NCBI GenBank assembly: GCA_905182995.1
Contig: CAJJDP010000087.1
Coordinates: 304,829 to 368,828 of the forward strand
DNA length: 64,000 nt
Source: Paramecium octaurelia
Taxonomy: Eukaryota; Ciliophora; Oligohymenophorea; Peniculida; Parameciidae
Direction: 5' to 3'
Shown: positions 35,801 to 47,033 of the stretch, piece by piece
Layout: each line of letters starts with the position of its first letter
How positions within the stretch are numbered: the stretch's first letter is position 1
Notes under the pieces: generated by a model
What the model saw: the letters and a program-made list of their open reading frames with translations, nothing else
Database searches by the model: none
What the model was told of the DNA's origin: nothing
Translations under genes and position numbers: made by a program

Positions 35801-36398
35801 CTCCACATCTGTCCTAATTATATGGATTATTGTAATCTGATATCTTTCAATACAGATTATTACATTGATGGATCAGAAAATTATAAAACCTTTTATAAAG
35901 AGACGTATATACCTTCAAGATAGTTTACAGTTATCTTCAATACTTTTGTACTAATGCAATTGTTCAATTTTCTTAATTCCAGAAAAATAAGAAATGAGAT
36001 CAATGTCTTCAAAGGAATATTAAGCAATATGCTATTCCTTAAAATAGTTTTTGGTATTCTTGCTTTATAAATAATGATTGTTACTTTTGGTGGAATTGGA
36101 TTCCACTGCTATTCATTCTATGGACTCAGCTTAGAACAATGGTATTCAATTGTATTCATATAGGTTAATATGTCTAACCTTTGGTATTGGAAGTTTAATT
36201 GTTAGACTATTACTCAGAGTAATTCCAGACCCAAAATATGGAAGTCTTACTAGACTTGATCAAACGCATAACACTTAAGATCTAGCATTGCCAACTGTTA
36301 CTATACACGATTACAAATACCAGGTTTAATAACTTAGTCTAGAATCAGAACAAGAAAACGAAAACCTCAACAATCCAATTTAGGAGAATCAATCATGA
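32864..36398 (+). CDS. PMCA-like P2B-type Ca2+-ATPase with lost phosphorylation site (putative pseudo-pump)
   Basis: 1147 residues; ATG 32864, introns 33209-33230, 33606-33630, 35228-35249 and 36142-36163, TGA 36396-36398. The fold is complete. The actuator reads DESVMTGET, with E247 kept. The membrane motif [10 protein letters not shown] is intact. Nucleotide binding has KGASE (K547), and the P domain has [20 protein letters not shown]. The C-terminal helices include FLQFQLTVN and [16 protein letters not shown]. But the invariant phosphorylation motif DKTGT reads CKTGI: Cys431 replaces the catalytic Asp, and the hinge TGDGTND reads TGDGTGD (766-772). Without the Asp no E-P intermediate can form, so ion pumping is not expected. 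The gene is otherwise open, spliced and well conserved, which argues against an ordinary pseudogene. A regulatory or dominant-negative subunit is conceivable. Confidence 0.9.
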
Positions 36399-36466
36399 TT
36401 AAATTAATCAATTATACATAACTAAATTAATCCTCTTAGTTATTAATAAAATTCTAAATTAAAATT

Positions 36467-37687
36467 ATGATGTAAGAGGGGAATGAAAGAAAAATATCAA
36501 CAATCACAAAGAATGACAATGTTTTGGATTTAGTTAAGATCAAAGTCAGATTGGATGAGCATTTTTACATATTCTCTCGTTTCATGATAAGCAGAATGTT
36601 AACATTATCGAGAATCAAGAAATTGGATGCAATATAGATAGCTAAGGACATAAAAAAATAATTGATAGATCGGAATTCACTTGAAATCAATTCAAATGAA
36701 TTAGAGGCTATTATATTTCAGACTATGAATAAATTTGGATATTAGAATAACATCCAAAAGTATCAAATGGTTTCCAAGTACTAAATCAAAAAATCGTAGT
36801 TTTTACCGACACAGAACTCCTATGATCATCATCATTTTTGGTGCCCCAAGCATAGGAAAATCGCTGTTAGCAAACAATTTAGCGGAAAGACTTAATATCT
36901 CTAATGTCTTGCAAACTGACATAGTAGAAATGGTCATGAGAAGTATTAATCCAGAATAGTTCAATTATGATGGAAATGAGGATTTCATTACCAAATTTAA
37001 GAAAGTAAAAGAATTAACATTAAATAAGAGAATTGCAGACTGATTCGAAGAGGAGTTTCTACTGATATTTCCAAATGTCTATCTGAAGGCAAAGCAGTCA
37101 TTATTGAAGGAAGTGCAGCAATGCCAGAATATTATTTAGAAGCTATCGATCAATAAGATCCTGAAGATGATCAACAATAATTACAATTGATTGCAAGTTT
37201 CACATAAAATGAAATTAAACTCAAAAAACCTTAAAGAAAGGACTTGTTACTTTTTAACCAATAGAAAAAATTGAACACTTAATTCAAAATCATCTTCCCT
37301 TAGCCTGATTAAGATTTAGAAGATGATCAACAGATTCAAAAACATTTGAAGTTATGCAAAGATTTGGATAAAATTGTAAATTCATTATTCATTTTATTAG
37401 GATCAATCACATTCAATGATTTTAGGTTTCCTACCTATATTATCTAGAAATGATCATCTATACAATATAGAAAACAATACGAGTAAAAAGATACCCAAAG
37501 ATTAAATAGAGGAAAAGCTTAATCAATTTTAATCCATTCAAAATGAATTATTAAAACAAAGAAGCAAATGCATTCTATTACCTATTAATTTACATAATCT
37601 AGAAGAAACCTTAGTACTATTTATTTATTATTTCAGGACACCATGCACGACATTATTTTATAAAAAATCTTAGATCAATCAATTTGA
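36467..37687 (+). CDS. 2-phosphoglycerate-kinase-like P-loop protein
   Basis: 374 residues; ATG 36467, introns 36778-36799, 37005-37030, 37376-37400 and 37614-37636, TGA 37685-37687. After a 100-residue helical N-terminus comes HRTPMIIIIFGAPSIGKSLL, a Walker A in the context typical of archaeal/eukaryotic 2-phosphoglycerate kinase-like proteins. Next come LAERLNISNVLQTDIV, CRLIRRGVSTDISKCLSEGK and VIIEGS. In such kinases the Asp of LQTD and the Lys-Ser of the P-loop act on ATP/Mg. The usual loop is GT(S/T)CCGKST; here the cysteines are absent. Substrate is inferred only. Confidence 0.82.
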
Positions 37688-38215
37688 TTTTATGTGTGAT
37701 TTATCTATCTATATCAAAAATAAACAGTTTTTATAAAATACATTCATTCGAATTTCCGAACTGCCAATCTTTCTGAGCTGTCTTCTTGTTTTATTTATAA
37801 TCAATTGAATGAATTTAAACTATCATCAATTAATTTAATTTTAATTTCTGAAGCATCAATTTACTTTTCTTTTCACTTAGGATCCAACTAAGTAAACAAA
37901 TTAATAGCAAATTTTAAATAATGGCTTTCCAAGTAAGAATGGCAATACGATATATAGAATCTACTCAATATTTAAAATAATTAATTTTATCTAAAATACC
38001 ATTTTCATAATAAAATAATTTTTAATACTTATATTTCAGGATCATAATTAAATGAAGATAAATTCTATAAATTTAAATATCTTATGATTTAACTTAATTA
38101 TTACTAAAGAACATGGAATATATTTCTATAATATTCAATCATATTAAGAGGAAGGGCATAAAAAATGAAATTTTAATTTATTAATAATCATTATTTAATT
38201 AATATTTTAATGATC
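37688..38215. other. Intergenic between convergent genes
   Basis: About 530 bp, AT-rich. An open stretch from ATG 37921 runs into the antisense gene at 38216. It has no domain or codon bias, and I treat it as a chance frame. Confidence 0.5.
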
Positions 38216-39628
38216 TCAAACAATTCTCCCTTTTTACAAAAATTCTATGTATTTTTCTAATTACTTGATAGCATTTTCCAACTCACCAATTTTATTCTTG
38301 CTTAGTTTTTAATTCTCTCTCTCTCTCTCTCTCTTTCTCTCTAACTTTTTAATTTTATCATTCAAATCAGAAATAGTACATTCTAGTTCAAAATTGCCTA
38401 GTTAAGCTTTTAATAATTCATCCCTTTTTGTTTTTAACTATTATTTCAATTCATCTCTCTCTTTTTTATCGTATTTTTATTCCTCTTCAAAGTCTGTTTA
38501 TTATTATTCTAATCTTTCAACTAATTATTCGATTTCTTAAGTGAAATGTTTTTAATATTGTTCAAACTATAATTAAAATTAAGAATATATCTAACTAACA
38601 TAATTTTGCCATTACTCATTTAAAATTTTTTATGTATAAACCATAAGTTCTTCGTTCTTGTTTTTTAATTATACTTCAAAGGACCTTTAAAGTGATAAAT
38701 AATCTTCTTGTAATTATTAATTTTCTTATTCTAGGTTGCTAAATCTTATATTCATCCTATTTAATTCTACCTCCAGGATATCACGTCTTTCTGAGATTTC
38801 ATAAATTTATTTTTATTTTTCAGCTTAAATTTTTTCCATTTCTGCTTATTATGTTCTTAGGATGTTAGCAGTTTACGTTCTATTATTTTCAGATAATTAT
38901 TATATTTTCATGTAATGATATTTTTCCTTTTCTTTCATTTCTTCAGCTAAATTTGATAACTTCTATTCAGCCTCGATCAATTTTCCTTAAATTTCTTTGC
39001 TTAATTTAATAGCATTTCCATCTTCTTAGTATTTAGAAGAAGTTTCAGAACTATCATTTTTTAATTTTTCCTTTATTTATTTGAACAATTATTTTTGCTC
39101 AAGTGTCACTTTTTTTTAACTTTATACTTAATCTTCTACTATTTCTATTTCAAATTCCATATTTTCTAAATTATTCATTTAAAACACATGATTAGTATAG
39201 GCATTAAGCTAAAGTTGTGACTTGAATTATGACAGCTAATTTTAATATTTTTACTCCATTTAATTTAAAGTGCTTTTTAAAGAAGTAATTGAAACTGCTT
39301 CTAAATCAAATTCTTTATACCATCTTTATAATAGAGTATTATCTTAATTTATTAATTATTCTTTTTCTACTTTTATCTTTGCCATTTCTTTCAATTCTCT
39401 TTAAAGTTAATTAGCATCATAAACTTTAAAGTACATCTAATCTCTCATTAAATTATTCTTTATCTTTGTTGCCTAATATACTGTTTCAGAAATATCGATC
39501 AAAACAATTGAATCCTAATTTAGGTTATTCTTTTTTTTTTGTAATTCTTCTTTGATGTTTTAGTATTCACAATCAAGATAAATTATTTCCTTATTAGGTA
39601 TCTCACAAATAATTTTACAATTAGACAT
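38216..39628 (-). CDS. Coiled-coil protein, 470 aa
   Basis: One continuous minus-strand frame, ATG 39628-39626 to TGA 38218-38216, without introns. The N-terminal 60 residues are mixed (MSNCKIICEIPNKEIIYLDC). The remainder is a long coiled coil (KLSNLAEEMKEKEKYHYMKI, EQLVERLEQQQTDFEEEQKY). Near the end a (GA)n microsatellite encodes alternating Glu-Arg, followed by ELENAIKQLEKYIEFLQKG. No enzyme domain. Likely structural. Confidence 0.8.
38314..38342 (-). repeat. (CT)n/(GA)n dinucleotide microsatellite in a coding region
   Basis: About 29 bases of CT repeat on the plus strand with one interrupting TT, coding for Glu-Arg repeats on the minus strand. The frame on both sides is consistent with the length shown. 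Confidence 0.85.
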
Positions 39629-39639
39629 TAAATATTAAT

Positions 39640-40340
39640 GATTGTAGAATTAGATTTTTTTTCATTTTGTATGAAAAAATTTTTAATAGAATTTCTGTTA
39701 TGTGTAAGGCAATTTTAATATGACACGAGAAGTTAAATATAATCTTTCGGACTTTTATTAAACTGATACTACTCAGATATGATTACAATCCTTCTTTTAA
39801 TAAGAGTAGGTAAATAGATACACCTAATTTTCTTGATATAATTCAATGTAACTTTTTGAAAACCATCAAGTTTTTATTTATGGTTAATTCTAATTTGTGG
39901 ATATCTTGATCCCTTTTATATTAATCAGAGATTGAGATCTGAATTGCTGGAGTGTTACAAAGAAAATTATACTATTTTATTATTTTAAAATATCTATAGA
40001 TTTATTTAGAACTGAATTATTTTTAGATAAATTTTTTCAATCATTCACAATTAAAATAAATCTTTTCCTTGTTTTTTTATCTTTAAATGATTTGAAATTT
40101 TTTGAAAATAATTTATCTAAGCAAAAATTAAGCATTATCATAATTTCGATTAAACCACCAAGCTTCTACTTAATTATTTTTCTCTAAGCCTAAATAGACT
40201 TGGCTGGCTAATTGTTAGAATTATAACTTGTTTCTATTGTAATTTATTTTTTATCATTTTATAGAATATAAGTAGTTTTCACAATGCATTATAGAGCGAT
40301 GGAATTGAAATTTATTTTGTAACTAATAATTTTAAATATA
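39640..40340 (-). pseudogene. Possible gene relic
   Basis: On the minus strand one frame is largely open from about 40320 down to 39880 (stretches like QLASQVYLGLEKNNQVEAWW and RNYDNAQFLLRQI). It is cut by TGA near 40250 and 40040 with no intron able to remove them. A second stretch continues to about 39640. This could be a decayed gene or chance openness of AT-rich DNA read with one stop codon. Confidence 0.25.
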
Positions 40341-40383
40341 GAAAATCAACATTTACATATTCAAAATAACTTTGGAATTGACA

Positions 40384-41332
40384 TCAATTGTATATTATAA
40401 ATTTAATTTGATCTTACAAAATTTTCTGGAGGAAGTCTTGCTCTTGTGGCCTGTACATATCCATAATATTATTAATCTACTCATTATTATTGGTTATTTA
40501 AATTTCTATTATCCTTTACAATCTTAATTCACAAGATAACATAGGTACTGAGAAACTTAAAATTTCATCCCATAGTTATATAATTGTTCTTGGTTAAAAG
40601 AGATTTTGAAGTTTCCTATTTAAGAAATTTTAAGATTGTCATCCGTTTTCCACCTGTCCATAATGAATATATCTTCAATAACCTATTTTTTGTAATTTCG
40701 ACTTAAACTTTATTATGAGTTACAACCAAGAGTGAGAAATTAAACCCAATCATAAAAACTTGAAAATCTTTATCAGTTATTCTCTAGACTTGATTCTCAA
40801 ATTTATAACTTTAAATTAAACAGGATTCTCCTTTATCACAAACTATAATGCCTTCAACGAGATATAGGAAAAGGAAATGTAATTTTTTGTATGCTAATTC
40901 AATTATTTGTTCTCATAATCAAAATCTCCAATATTAAAGCTTGTTCTCTAGATTAAATTATTTATTCCTATTGCAATCATTCCTCCTATCTAGAGATGAG
41001 GAAGTGATGTTAAAAAATTTGGAAGCCTAAGAAATAAAATATCATAGATCAAGCCATCTTTTCTTAAGAACTAGAGATAGTCACAGATTTTCTATATACA
41101 AAAAGAATGAATGCTTACACTCTTAATTAAAATTCTGTATCCATGAAGAATCTCTCAATGTTAAAAGTAAGACTAATCCATTTAAATTTAAATAATCAAT
41201 AAAAACAGCCCAAACAACGGTTTTCAAATTATTTTATTGGTATCCAAAAATATTTTCAATTCGCAACCTTAATAATTTTGGGTTGCCATTACTAGATGAG
41301 TAGATAATAATTGAAATTAAATTAAAAATCAT
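40384..41332 (-). CDS. Unidentified protein, 282 aa (four introns)
   Basis: Model: ATG 41332-41330, introns 41152-41173, 40784-40809, 40683-40708 and 40523-40548, TGA 40386-40384. Splicing joins LRLRIENIFGYQQNNLKTVV, HGYRILIKSVSIHS, IYDILFLRLPNFLTSLPHL, GGMIAIGINNLIQRTSF and ITDKDFQVFMIGFNFSLLVV into a single frame. The start MIFNLISIIIYSSS resembles a short signal peptide. All four introns have GT/AG ends and 22-26 nt lengths and fit in phase, which supports the model. No domain is recognised, and the neighbouring relic raises the possibility of decay. Confidence 0.5.
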
Positions 41333-41783
41333 GAAATTTTTATATTTAAAAAAATGTAAAATCTATTAATAGATTTGTAGATCACATCCAGAAATAACCT
41401 ATTACAACAATTGTTATTCTTACACTATTCAAATTGTAATGGCCTCAGAAATTAAGAAGAATAATGAAATGATAAACAAAAAGCAATTAAAATTTTCTTA
41501 TATATAAATAGGTTGATATTTCATAACTATTTTGGAAATCAAAATACTAATTAATAGTTCATTGGATAATTAATAGATTTTGAGTACCTGTTTTAAATTA
41601 AAAATAAGTAACTTGAAAAAATAAAGATTGAGCATTGTTAATTGTCTTAAATGAAATCAGAGTTTTAGATAACAGCAAACTTATTTGTATATATTTATGA
41701 AAGTTCTATCTGCTTAGTTTTAGAATTCATCTTTTGTGTAAAATAGTTCTTGTTAATAAGTTTTATATTATAATTAAAATAAA
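41333..41783. other. Intergenic, divergent
   Basis: About 450 bp. A short plus-strand frame at 41439 is broken by TGA after 25 codons without a fitting intron. No gene is called. Confidence 0.5.
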
Positions 41784-42992
41784 ATGGATAACTCTGAAAC
41801 AAAAGAAATCTAAGAAAAATAATTTATTTGCATTGATCCAAAGTGTGATTAATCAAATCGGTTATTCAAATCTAAAAATGAGAATCATTCTCATAAATCT
41901 CATGATCATCAATTATACTCTGAATTCTAAAAACTAATTCGTGCACAATTTCCATAATAGATTCGAGAATAAATAAACCAATAATTTAGCAAGGATGAAT
42001 TAATCAAAGCAATCTAAACCAGATCAGTATAAATGCATGAGTCTGTCAAAAATTTTGAAGAAAATCTAATAAAGTATATGTAACTCATTATGAATCTTAA
42101 GAACTATCGAAGCCTATGATATTTTGGGCGCCGACAAAGCTTCTATTAATCAAGCTTTAAGTCAATTAAACGAACAAAATCCTCCTTAACAACTTAATAT
42201 TTAAGGATTAATGCATGTACTCAAATTCAATAAATTGGGTCCCTAAAAGGTTTTGGAGAAATGGAAAAGAGAAAGCGAAATCATCCTAAAAGAACTTAGC
42301 ACATAAGCAGACGCAGCCTTAAAAACTTTAGGAAATGTTACAATTGCAAGTTATATGCACATTCAACATCTCCAAAGTCCTTTGATTTTATAAAAGTAAA
42401 TAATGAAACTATCAATAGAATGCACTTTGCTTGGAGTTAAAGCTATAAGGCAAGTTCAGTTACAATCAGAGAAGAGGCAGCCTATGAAAAGGCAAATTCC
42501 ATGGGATTAGTGTGCATCTAATAGATCTTGGAAAAAGATTAAGTCCAGAGCATTACGGTTGATGTCAAAGAAAGAGCTGGAGTAATATTACATTATAATG
42601 TATAGAATCTATACATTGGAGTTCTAGATATTAATGAAAGAAAATAAAGAGGTAGAAAGGCATTCAGTTTTCATGATTGGAATGAATCAGGACATGGCTT
42701 ATATTTAATCTATCATGGAGGATGTATGGAATTCTCACTCTAAAATAGATGTTTTTAGTTCTAATGATCCATCAATAAATACAAAGAAAGCAGGGTTTAC
42801 ATTTGATTAAAATGACAAGATCATCCTCACCTGGAATGGTCCCGAGCATTCTGTCACTATTCTTAAAGTTGGAAGTAGTCATGTAATAATCATAATGAAT
42901 TATATCAGCAATTTACCTTTAAAGTCAATCCTGATGGACAATACCATTTTGCAGCAGGTCTATTCAAATGTGAAATAAGATTGCTTGAATGA
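41784..42992 (+). CDS. SPRY-like domain protein with Cys/His-rich N-terminus
   Basis: About 368 residues; ATG 41784, introns 42074-42101 (or 42080-42101), 42396-42418, 42724-42748 and 42883-42908, TGA 42990-42992. The N-terminus has a partial B-box-like pattern (FICIDPKCDQ ... NENHSHKSHDH). A helical middle includes SVKNFEENLIK and QALSQLNEQNPP. The C-terminal 130 residues look like SPRY/B30.2: VTIREEAAYEKANSMG, RKAFSFHDWNESGHGLYLIY, AGFTFDQNDKIILTWN and QFTFKVNPDGQYHFAAGLF. Such proteins are adaptors that bind peptide partners; no RING is present. The two possible first-intron donors are six bases apart and both keep frame. Confidence 0.72.
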
Positions 42993-43132
42993 TCTATTTA
43001 ATTCTAATGATTAGATATATATGAAAGTGTATTATTTATAAATTCTATCCCAAACAATTAATTGTTATGTCAAAATTATTAAAGAATTTGTTTTTAATTT
43101 AAATGCAATACTCATATTTAATAATAAAATTA

Positions 43133-43543
43133 ATGAAATCTAAAGGTAAATCAAATAAGTGCAAGCAATTATAATCTGACATCTACACTAAGAAAGATAT
43201 ACTTTAAAGAATCAAGGTAACTGAAGACATTACTGAAATACTTGAATATACTACTAACGAAGATAACGATATTAGACTCGCTGCAACATCTTAATTGTGT
43301 CCCTGTAAAGTTTAGGAAGATGTTCCTGAATTTTGGGATAGAGTTTTCCAATTAGTAGATGACCCATAACCAAAAATAAGAGCAAGAGTTCTGCATATTA
43401 TTTGTGATGGCTCACCCAACAGACTTTAAAATGAAGTGATGGATGCCCTATATAAATTTAACAGAGATTCTGATCAGGAAATAAGAAGACAAGCACATAA
43501 AGTACTTGCTAAAGCATAAAAGGGTACTTGGAATGTGTTGTGA
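43133..43543 (+). CDS. Short HEAT-repeat protein, 136 aa
   Basis: Intronless frame ATG 43133 to TGA 43541-43543. Helical-hairpin repeats are visible: NEDNDIRLAATSQLCPCKVQ, DDPQPKIRARVLHIICDGSP and DSDQEIRRQAHKVLAKA, with the HEAT pattern of D..x.VR..A. Such small armadillo/HEAT proteins act as binding modules; the partner is unknown. It ends 25 bp before the convergent gene's stop. Confidence 0.78.
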
Positions 43544-43568
43544 TTACTAAAATTAATTCTTATAAAGA

Positions 43569-44516
43569 TCAAAATTAATTATATTTGCTTATTTTTCTTT
43601 GTGTATCCTCAGATTATTTGTAGTTATTACTTGGTTATTCCTTTCTTTTCGTATTTGAATGATACTAATGTTCGTATGAGTTATCGTTTTCTTATTCTTG
43701 TTCATTATTTTCAATTTTGAATTATTGTTATGGATAATTTATTGATAATCTATTTGATTGATAAAGACTCTTATTGTAATATGGATCTACTGGTTAAATT
43801 GTCAATGCTCTACTCACTTTCTTAATAGGACTTATTTTTGTTGATGGAAATAATGCTTCCTCTAAAGACTATTTTTTGAGTCTTTATGTTTCACAATATT
43901 ACTACTCATTCGTTTGCTCATTAAACTTTGTGTTTTCAAGTAATTTGTCTATTCGAGATTATTATTTGATATTTAATTGCTTCAACTCTTTATTTTCACT
44001 TTACAATTGAATCAAATCTCTATGTAATTAATTTAATATCCCACTATCTTTTAATGAATTAGATTAGTTTTATAATTTCTGAATTTCTTGCTTTAATCTC
44101 TCATTATCTTAACATTTAATATCAAAGCGATGATTTAGATCTAATCTTATTAATCTCTCTTCCTTAAATTCCTTATGAGTTTTTATAAGATCATTTTCTA
44201 ATTCCAAAATTTATTATTCTTTAAGTTGCTTATATTAGCTAAATTTTTATTTCTCTAATCGTAATTGTTCATCCTTTCCTTATTCATCAATTGTAATCAA
44301 TTGATTTAATTAATTTCCACCTCTCTATAGTCTTTCTATTTCATTTTATAGTTGCTAAATCTCTAAGTTAGCCATCTTTTGAGCTTCTGCCATTCTATCT
44401 AATTCTTGGATAAGTATATTTATTCTCTGTAAGCAACCCTTATGTTTTGAATCTGTTAATAACGAATCAGATCTTGGAACATTTAAGGTGTTCCCTTAGG
44501 ATTTAATTCTATCCAT
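43569..44516 (-). CDS. Coiled-coil protein, 315 aa
   Basis: Single frame ATG 44516-44514 to TGA 43571-43569. Residues about 30-210 form a coiled coil (INILIQELDRMAEAQKMANL, LENDLIKTHKEFKEERLIRL, QSENKELKQLN). The C-terminal 100 residues are disordered and Gln/Asn/Ser-rich. No domain is recognised. Confidence 0.75.
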
Positions 44517-44874
44517 TTCTATTATGGAGCCTCTTTGAGAAAATAAATTAAACATAAATAAATTTAATTTCTAAATAAGTATACTAATTATCAATTAGTA
44601 GTATATATTAATATTGAAAAATATAAGAAATTAATTTCATTCTGACTGATTATCAACAATATTTAGAGATCTTGGCGGAATCGTAATGAATAATCTAAAA
44701 TACACAGCAAAACTAATAGTTCAAAAATAAATAATAGAGATTTTCAATGTCTTTAACACTTCGAGAATACTTATTTGTATCAATTAAATCAATAGATGAA
44801 TAAGTATTGTGGTTTGGTGCATATTGTATTTTATAAAATATCAAATTTTAATTATTTTATTAATTGTTTTTAAT
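44517..44874. other. Intergenic, divergent
   Basis: About 360 bp of AT-rich DNA; nothing recognisable. Confidence 0.55.
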
Positions 44875-45522
44875 ATGGCCGAAGAGTACGATGAAGAATT
44901 TGGAGAGGTGAAATATTATAAAAAATAGGTAGCTTGGATTAGTGATTGGTGATTTGAACATCCCATCAAGGGCTTCTGATCTACCTCCTCAATTTAAGGA
45001 CCTTTTAGTTCCTAATAAAGTCTAATATGTATTCTGCACAGGAAATGTTGGGAATAGAGAAACCACAGATTGGTTGAAGACACTATCTGGAAATACTCAT
45101 TTTGTTAAAGGCGATTTCGATGAAGCAAAAGATATACCTGAAACAAAAATCATATAGATTGGGGCATGGAGATTGGCTTTAGTGCATGGACATCAAGTAA
45201 AACAGAATATTCATATTGTAGATTATCCCTGCTGGAGATGATGAGTCTTTGTATACATTTTTGAAAGAGATGGAAGCTGACGTGCTTATTACAGGTCATA
45301 CAGGTGTTGCTAAGGTTTCAGCAGTCGAAAAGAAATATATTATTAATCCTGGATCAATTACAGGAGGTTTCAATGGTTAATAATAGTATTTTAAATTCAT
45401 TATTTAGATCGATTCCATCCTTTTTAATATTGGAATTTAAAAAGGAAAAAATTTAAGTATTTATTTACACCCTTGATGGAGAGGTTAAAATAGATAAGCA
45501 AGAATTGCCATTATAGAAATGA
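44875..45522 (+). CDS. VPS29: Vacuolar protein sorting 29 (retromer subunit)
   Basis: 191 residues; ATG 44875, introns 44908-44932, 45197-45221 and 45386-45407, TGA 45520-45522. Clear VPS29: LGLVIGDLNIPSRASDLP, FCTGNVGNRETTDWLKTLSG, FVKGDFDEAKDIPE, LALVHGHQIIPAGD, DVLITGHTG, YIINPGSITGGFN, IPSFLILEF. The fold is a calcineurin-type phosphoesterase without known activity that binds VPS35 in retromer (endosome-to-Golgi recycling). There is a short acidic N-terminal extension (MAEEYDEEFGE). Against human VPS29 as I recall it, metal ligand His10 is Asn20 here and His117 is Gly127, while Asp18, the GN Asn, Asp of GDFD, His96 and His125 remain. Confidence 0.95.
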
Positions 45523-45540
45523 ATAAAATAAAATTAAGTA

Positions 45541-45864
45541 TCATTAATATTGTTATGAAAGCCAATAATCTTAACCTTTAAAAATGCAAGCTCTCTATCT
45601 TAAGATATCTAAGGCATCCCAAAAATCTTAGTCAGCAATATCAGGATTTCTAGATTCAAATTCATACTAGGACTGTCTATAATAAAAAATTTTGTCTTGT
45701 GAATTTTCTAATTACTACTACCAGTTTTAAAATAGTCTCTATATTTCCTTCTATTTGATTCTGAATTATTTAAAATAATTAAATATAGCTATAGCCATCC
45801 CAAATATTAACATGATAATGATAAGGTAGAATACCAAACCAAGGCCTTTTTCATTTGAGATCAT
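45541..45864 (-). CDS. Small single-pass membrane protein, 107 aa
   Basis: Intronless, ATG 45864-45862 to TGA 45543-45541. After MISNEKG a strong hydrophobic helix (LGLVFYLIIIMLIFGMAIAI) precedes a basic/coiled cytosolic tail (FRIKQKEIQRLFQNWQQQ) ending in acidic and aromatic residues (IADQDFWDALDILRQ). A tail of this type would suit an ER or vesicle anchor. Convergent with VPS29: 18 bp between stop codons. Family not recognised. Confidence 0.68.
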
Positions 45865-46115
45865 AAAACAATAAAAATTATTAATATATTTATGCAATTT
45901 AATAATGACACTTTGATGTAAAGAGAGATTGTGCTATACTAAATTACAAGAATAGAATCAGAAATAATATCAATTAACTACAGAATTGTGTAATAAATGC
46001 TGTTTTAGTGTATTTAAATGAATTAAATATAAGTAAATTAATAATTAGGATTATGTAAAACAATCCACAGTTTCTGTTCAAAAATGGAAGTTATACTCAT
46101 TAATTTTAATAAGAA

Positions 46116-46974
46116 TCAGAATTAATTATTATTATCCACAAAAATAGCTTCACCTTTAGCAATTATAGTCAGAGCCTTGATAAAGAACTTTTTATCTATA
46201 AGTATTAATTCTGCATTCAAATCTGTCTTAGATTACGCTTTATTTTACAATATTGCATTATTCAATCTGTTTAATCTTAAAAACAAGTTGTCTAATTTAA
46301 GGTTTATTCTTTCTGGCTATTCAGCTTCAAAATATTTCCCTCTGCATTCTGTAATTATTTCACCACATTGTATTGTGGATTTTGAATAGACTTTACCGTC
46401 AATTATCTGTAATTTTAGCATATCGGAATCGCAAATGATATATTGTTCTGGAATTGGTTTTTGTTTTTGTTGTTCCCAATATTCAAAAAAGTTTTCTCCT
46501 TTGTATGCCTTCATTTAATCATAAAATGACTTCCAATAAGAAAATGAATAATCAAAAAACAATTCTTCTCCTGCTTTAATATTCTTTGATGACACCAAAA
46601 ATGCTTTATCATGCCTTATGGAGAGCTCAACGTTATGTTTTAAATGCTCATGAATAGGAAAGACGCCGAAATTCAAGCTTAACTCTTCTGCAGGTGTTAA
46701 AAGTCCAAATCTTACAATATCGTTAAATCTGGAGGATAAGGAACGACCAATAACTGAATATTTTTCATTTATTTGAAGCATTCTATCTTCAAGCATAAAG
46801 CATTGTGCCCAAGAGTATTTTGCATTAATTACTAATATTTTAATGAAATTTACTTTTTCCTCTATATTCTACTAGAATCTATCCTTTTGAAATATCATTT
46901 CTTGCAAATACTCCCAATCCAGAATTTGGAATTGTAGAAGGTTTAGTAAATAATTAAAGATAATCGCTTTTCAT
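46116..46974 (-). CDS. SET-domain protein with a second, partial SET-like unit
   Basis: 278 residues; ATG 46974-46972, intron 46832-46853, TGA 46118-46116. The first unit begins with SGLGVFARNDISKGQILVEY (residues 17-36) and ends with NIKAGEELFFDYSFSYW (about 124-140), the edges of a SET lysine-methyltransferase domain. The central NHSxxPN-type motif is poorly kept (FPIHEHLKHNVELS). Downstream, a second module repeats the edges: KVYSKSTIQCGEIITECRGK and later TIIAKGEAIFVDNNN, with a shortened middle. The SAM-site Asn-His and catalytic Tyr of the first unit may be partly conserved (DYSF). Activity uncertain; target unknown. Confidence 0.75.
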
Positions 46975-47033
46975 TATTTTAATATATGATAATAATGAGA
47001 TTAAGAGAGGAATGTTATTAAAAAGTAATAAAA

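Noticed and set aside
32864..36398. Treating the PMCA-like gene as a simple pseudogene
   Set aside because: Its frame is open over 1147 codons with four intact introns and most functional motifs conserved; only the phosphorylation and hinge residues are changed.
37921..38215. Possible short gene starting MAFQ with a 25-nt intron
   Set aside because: It runs into the antisense coiled-coil gene, has no domain, and its openness is expected by chance.
38309..38345. Apparent frameshift at the GA microsatellite
   Set aside because: Careful recount of the repeat shows that the frame is continuous; my first reading had one extra GA unit.
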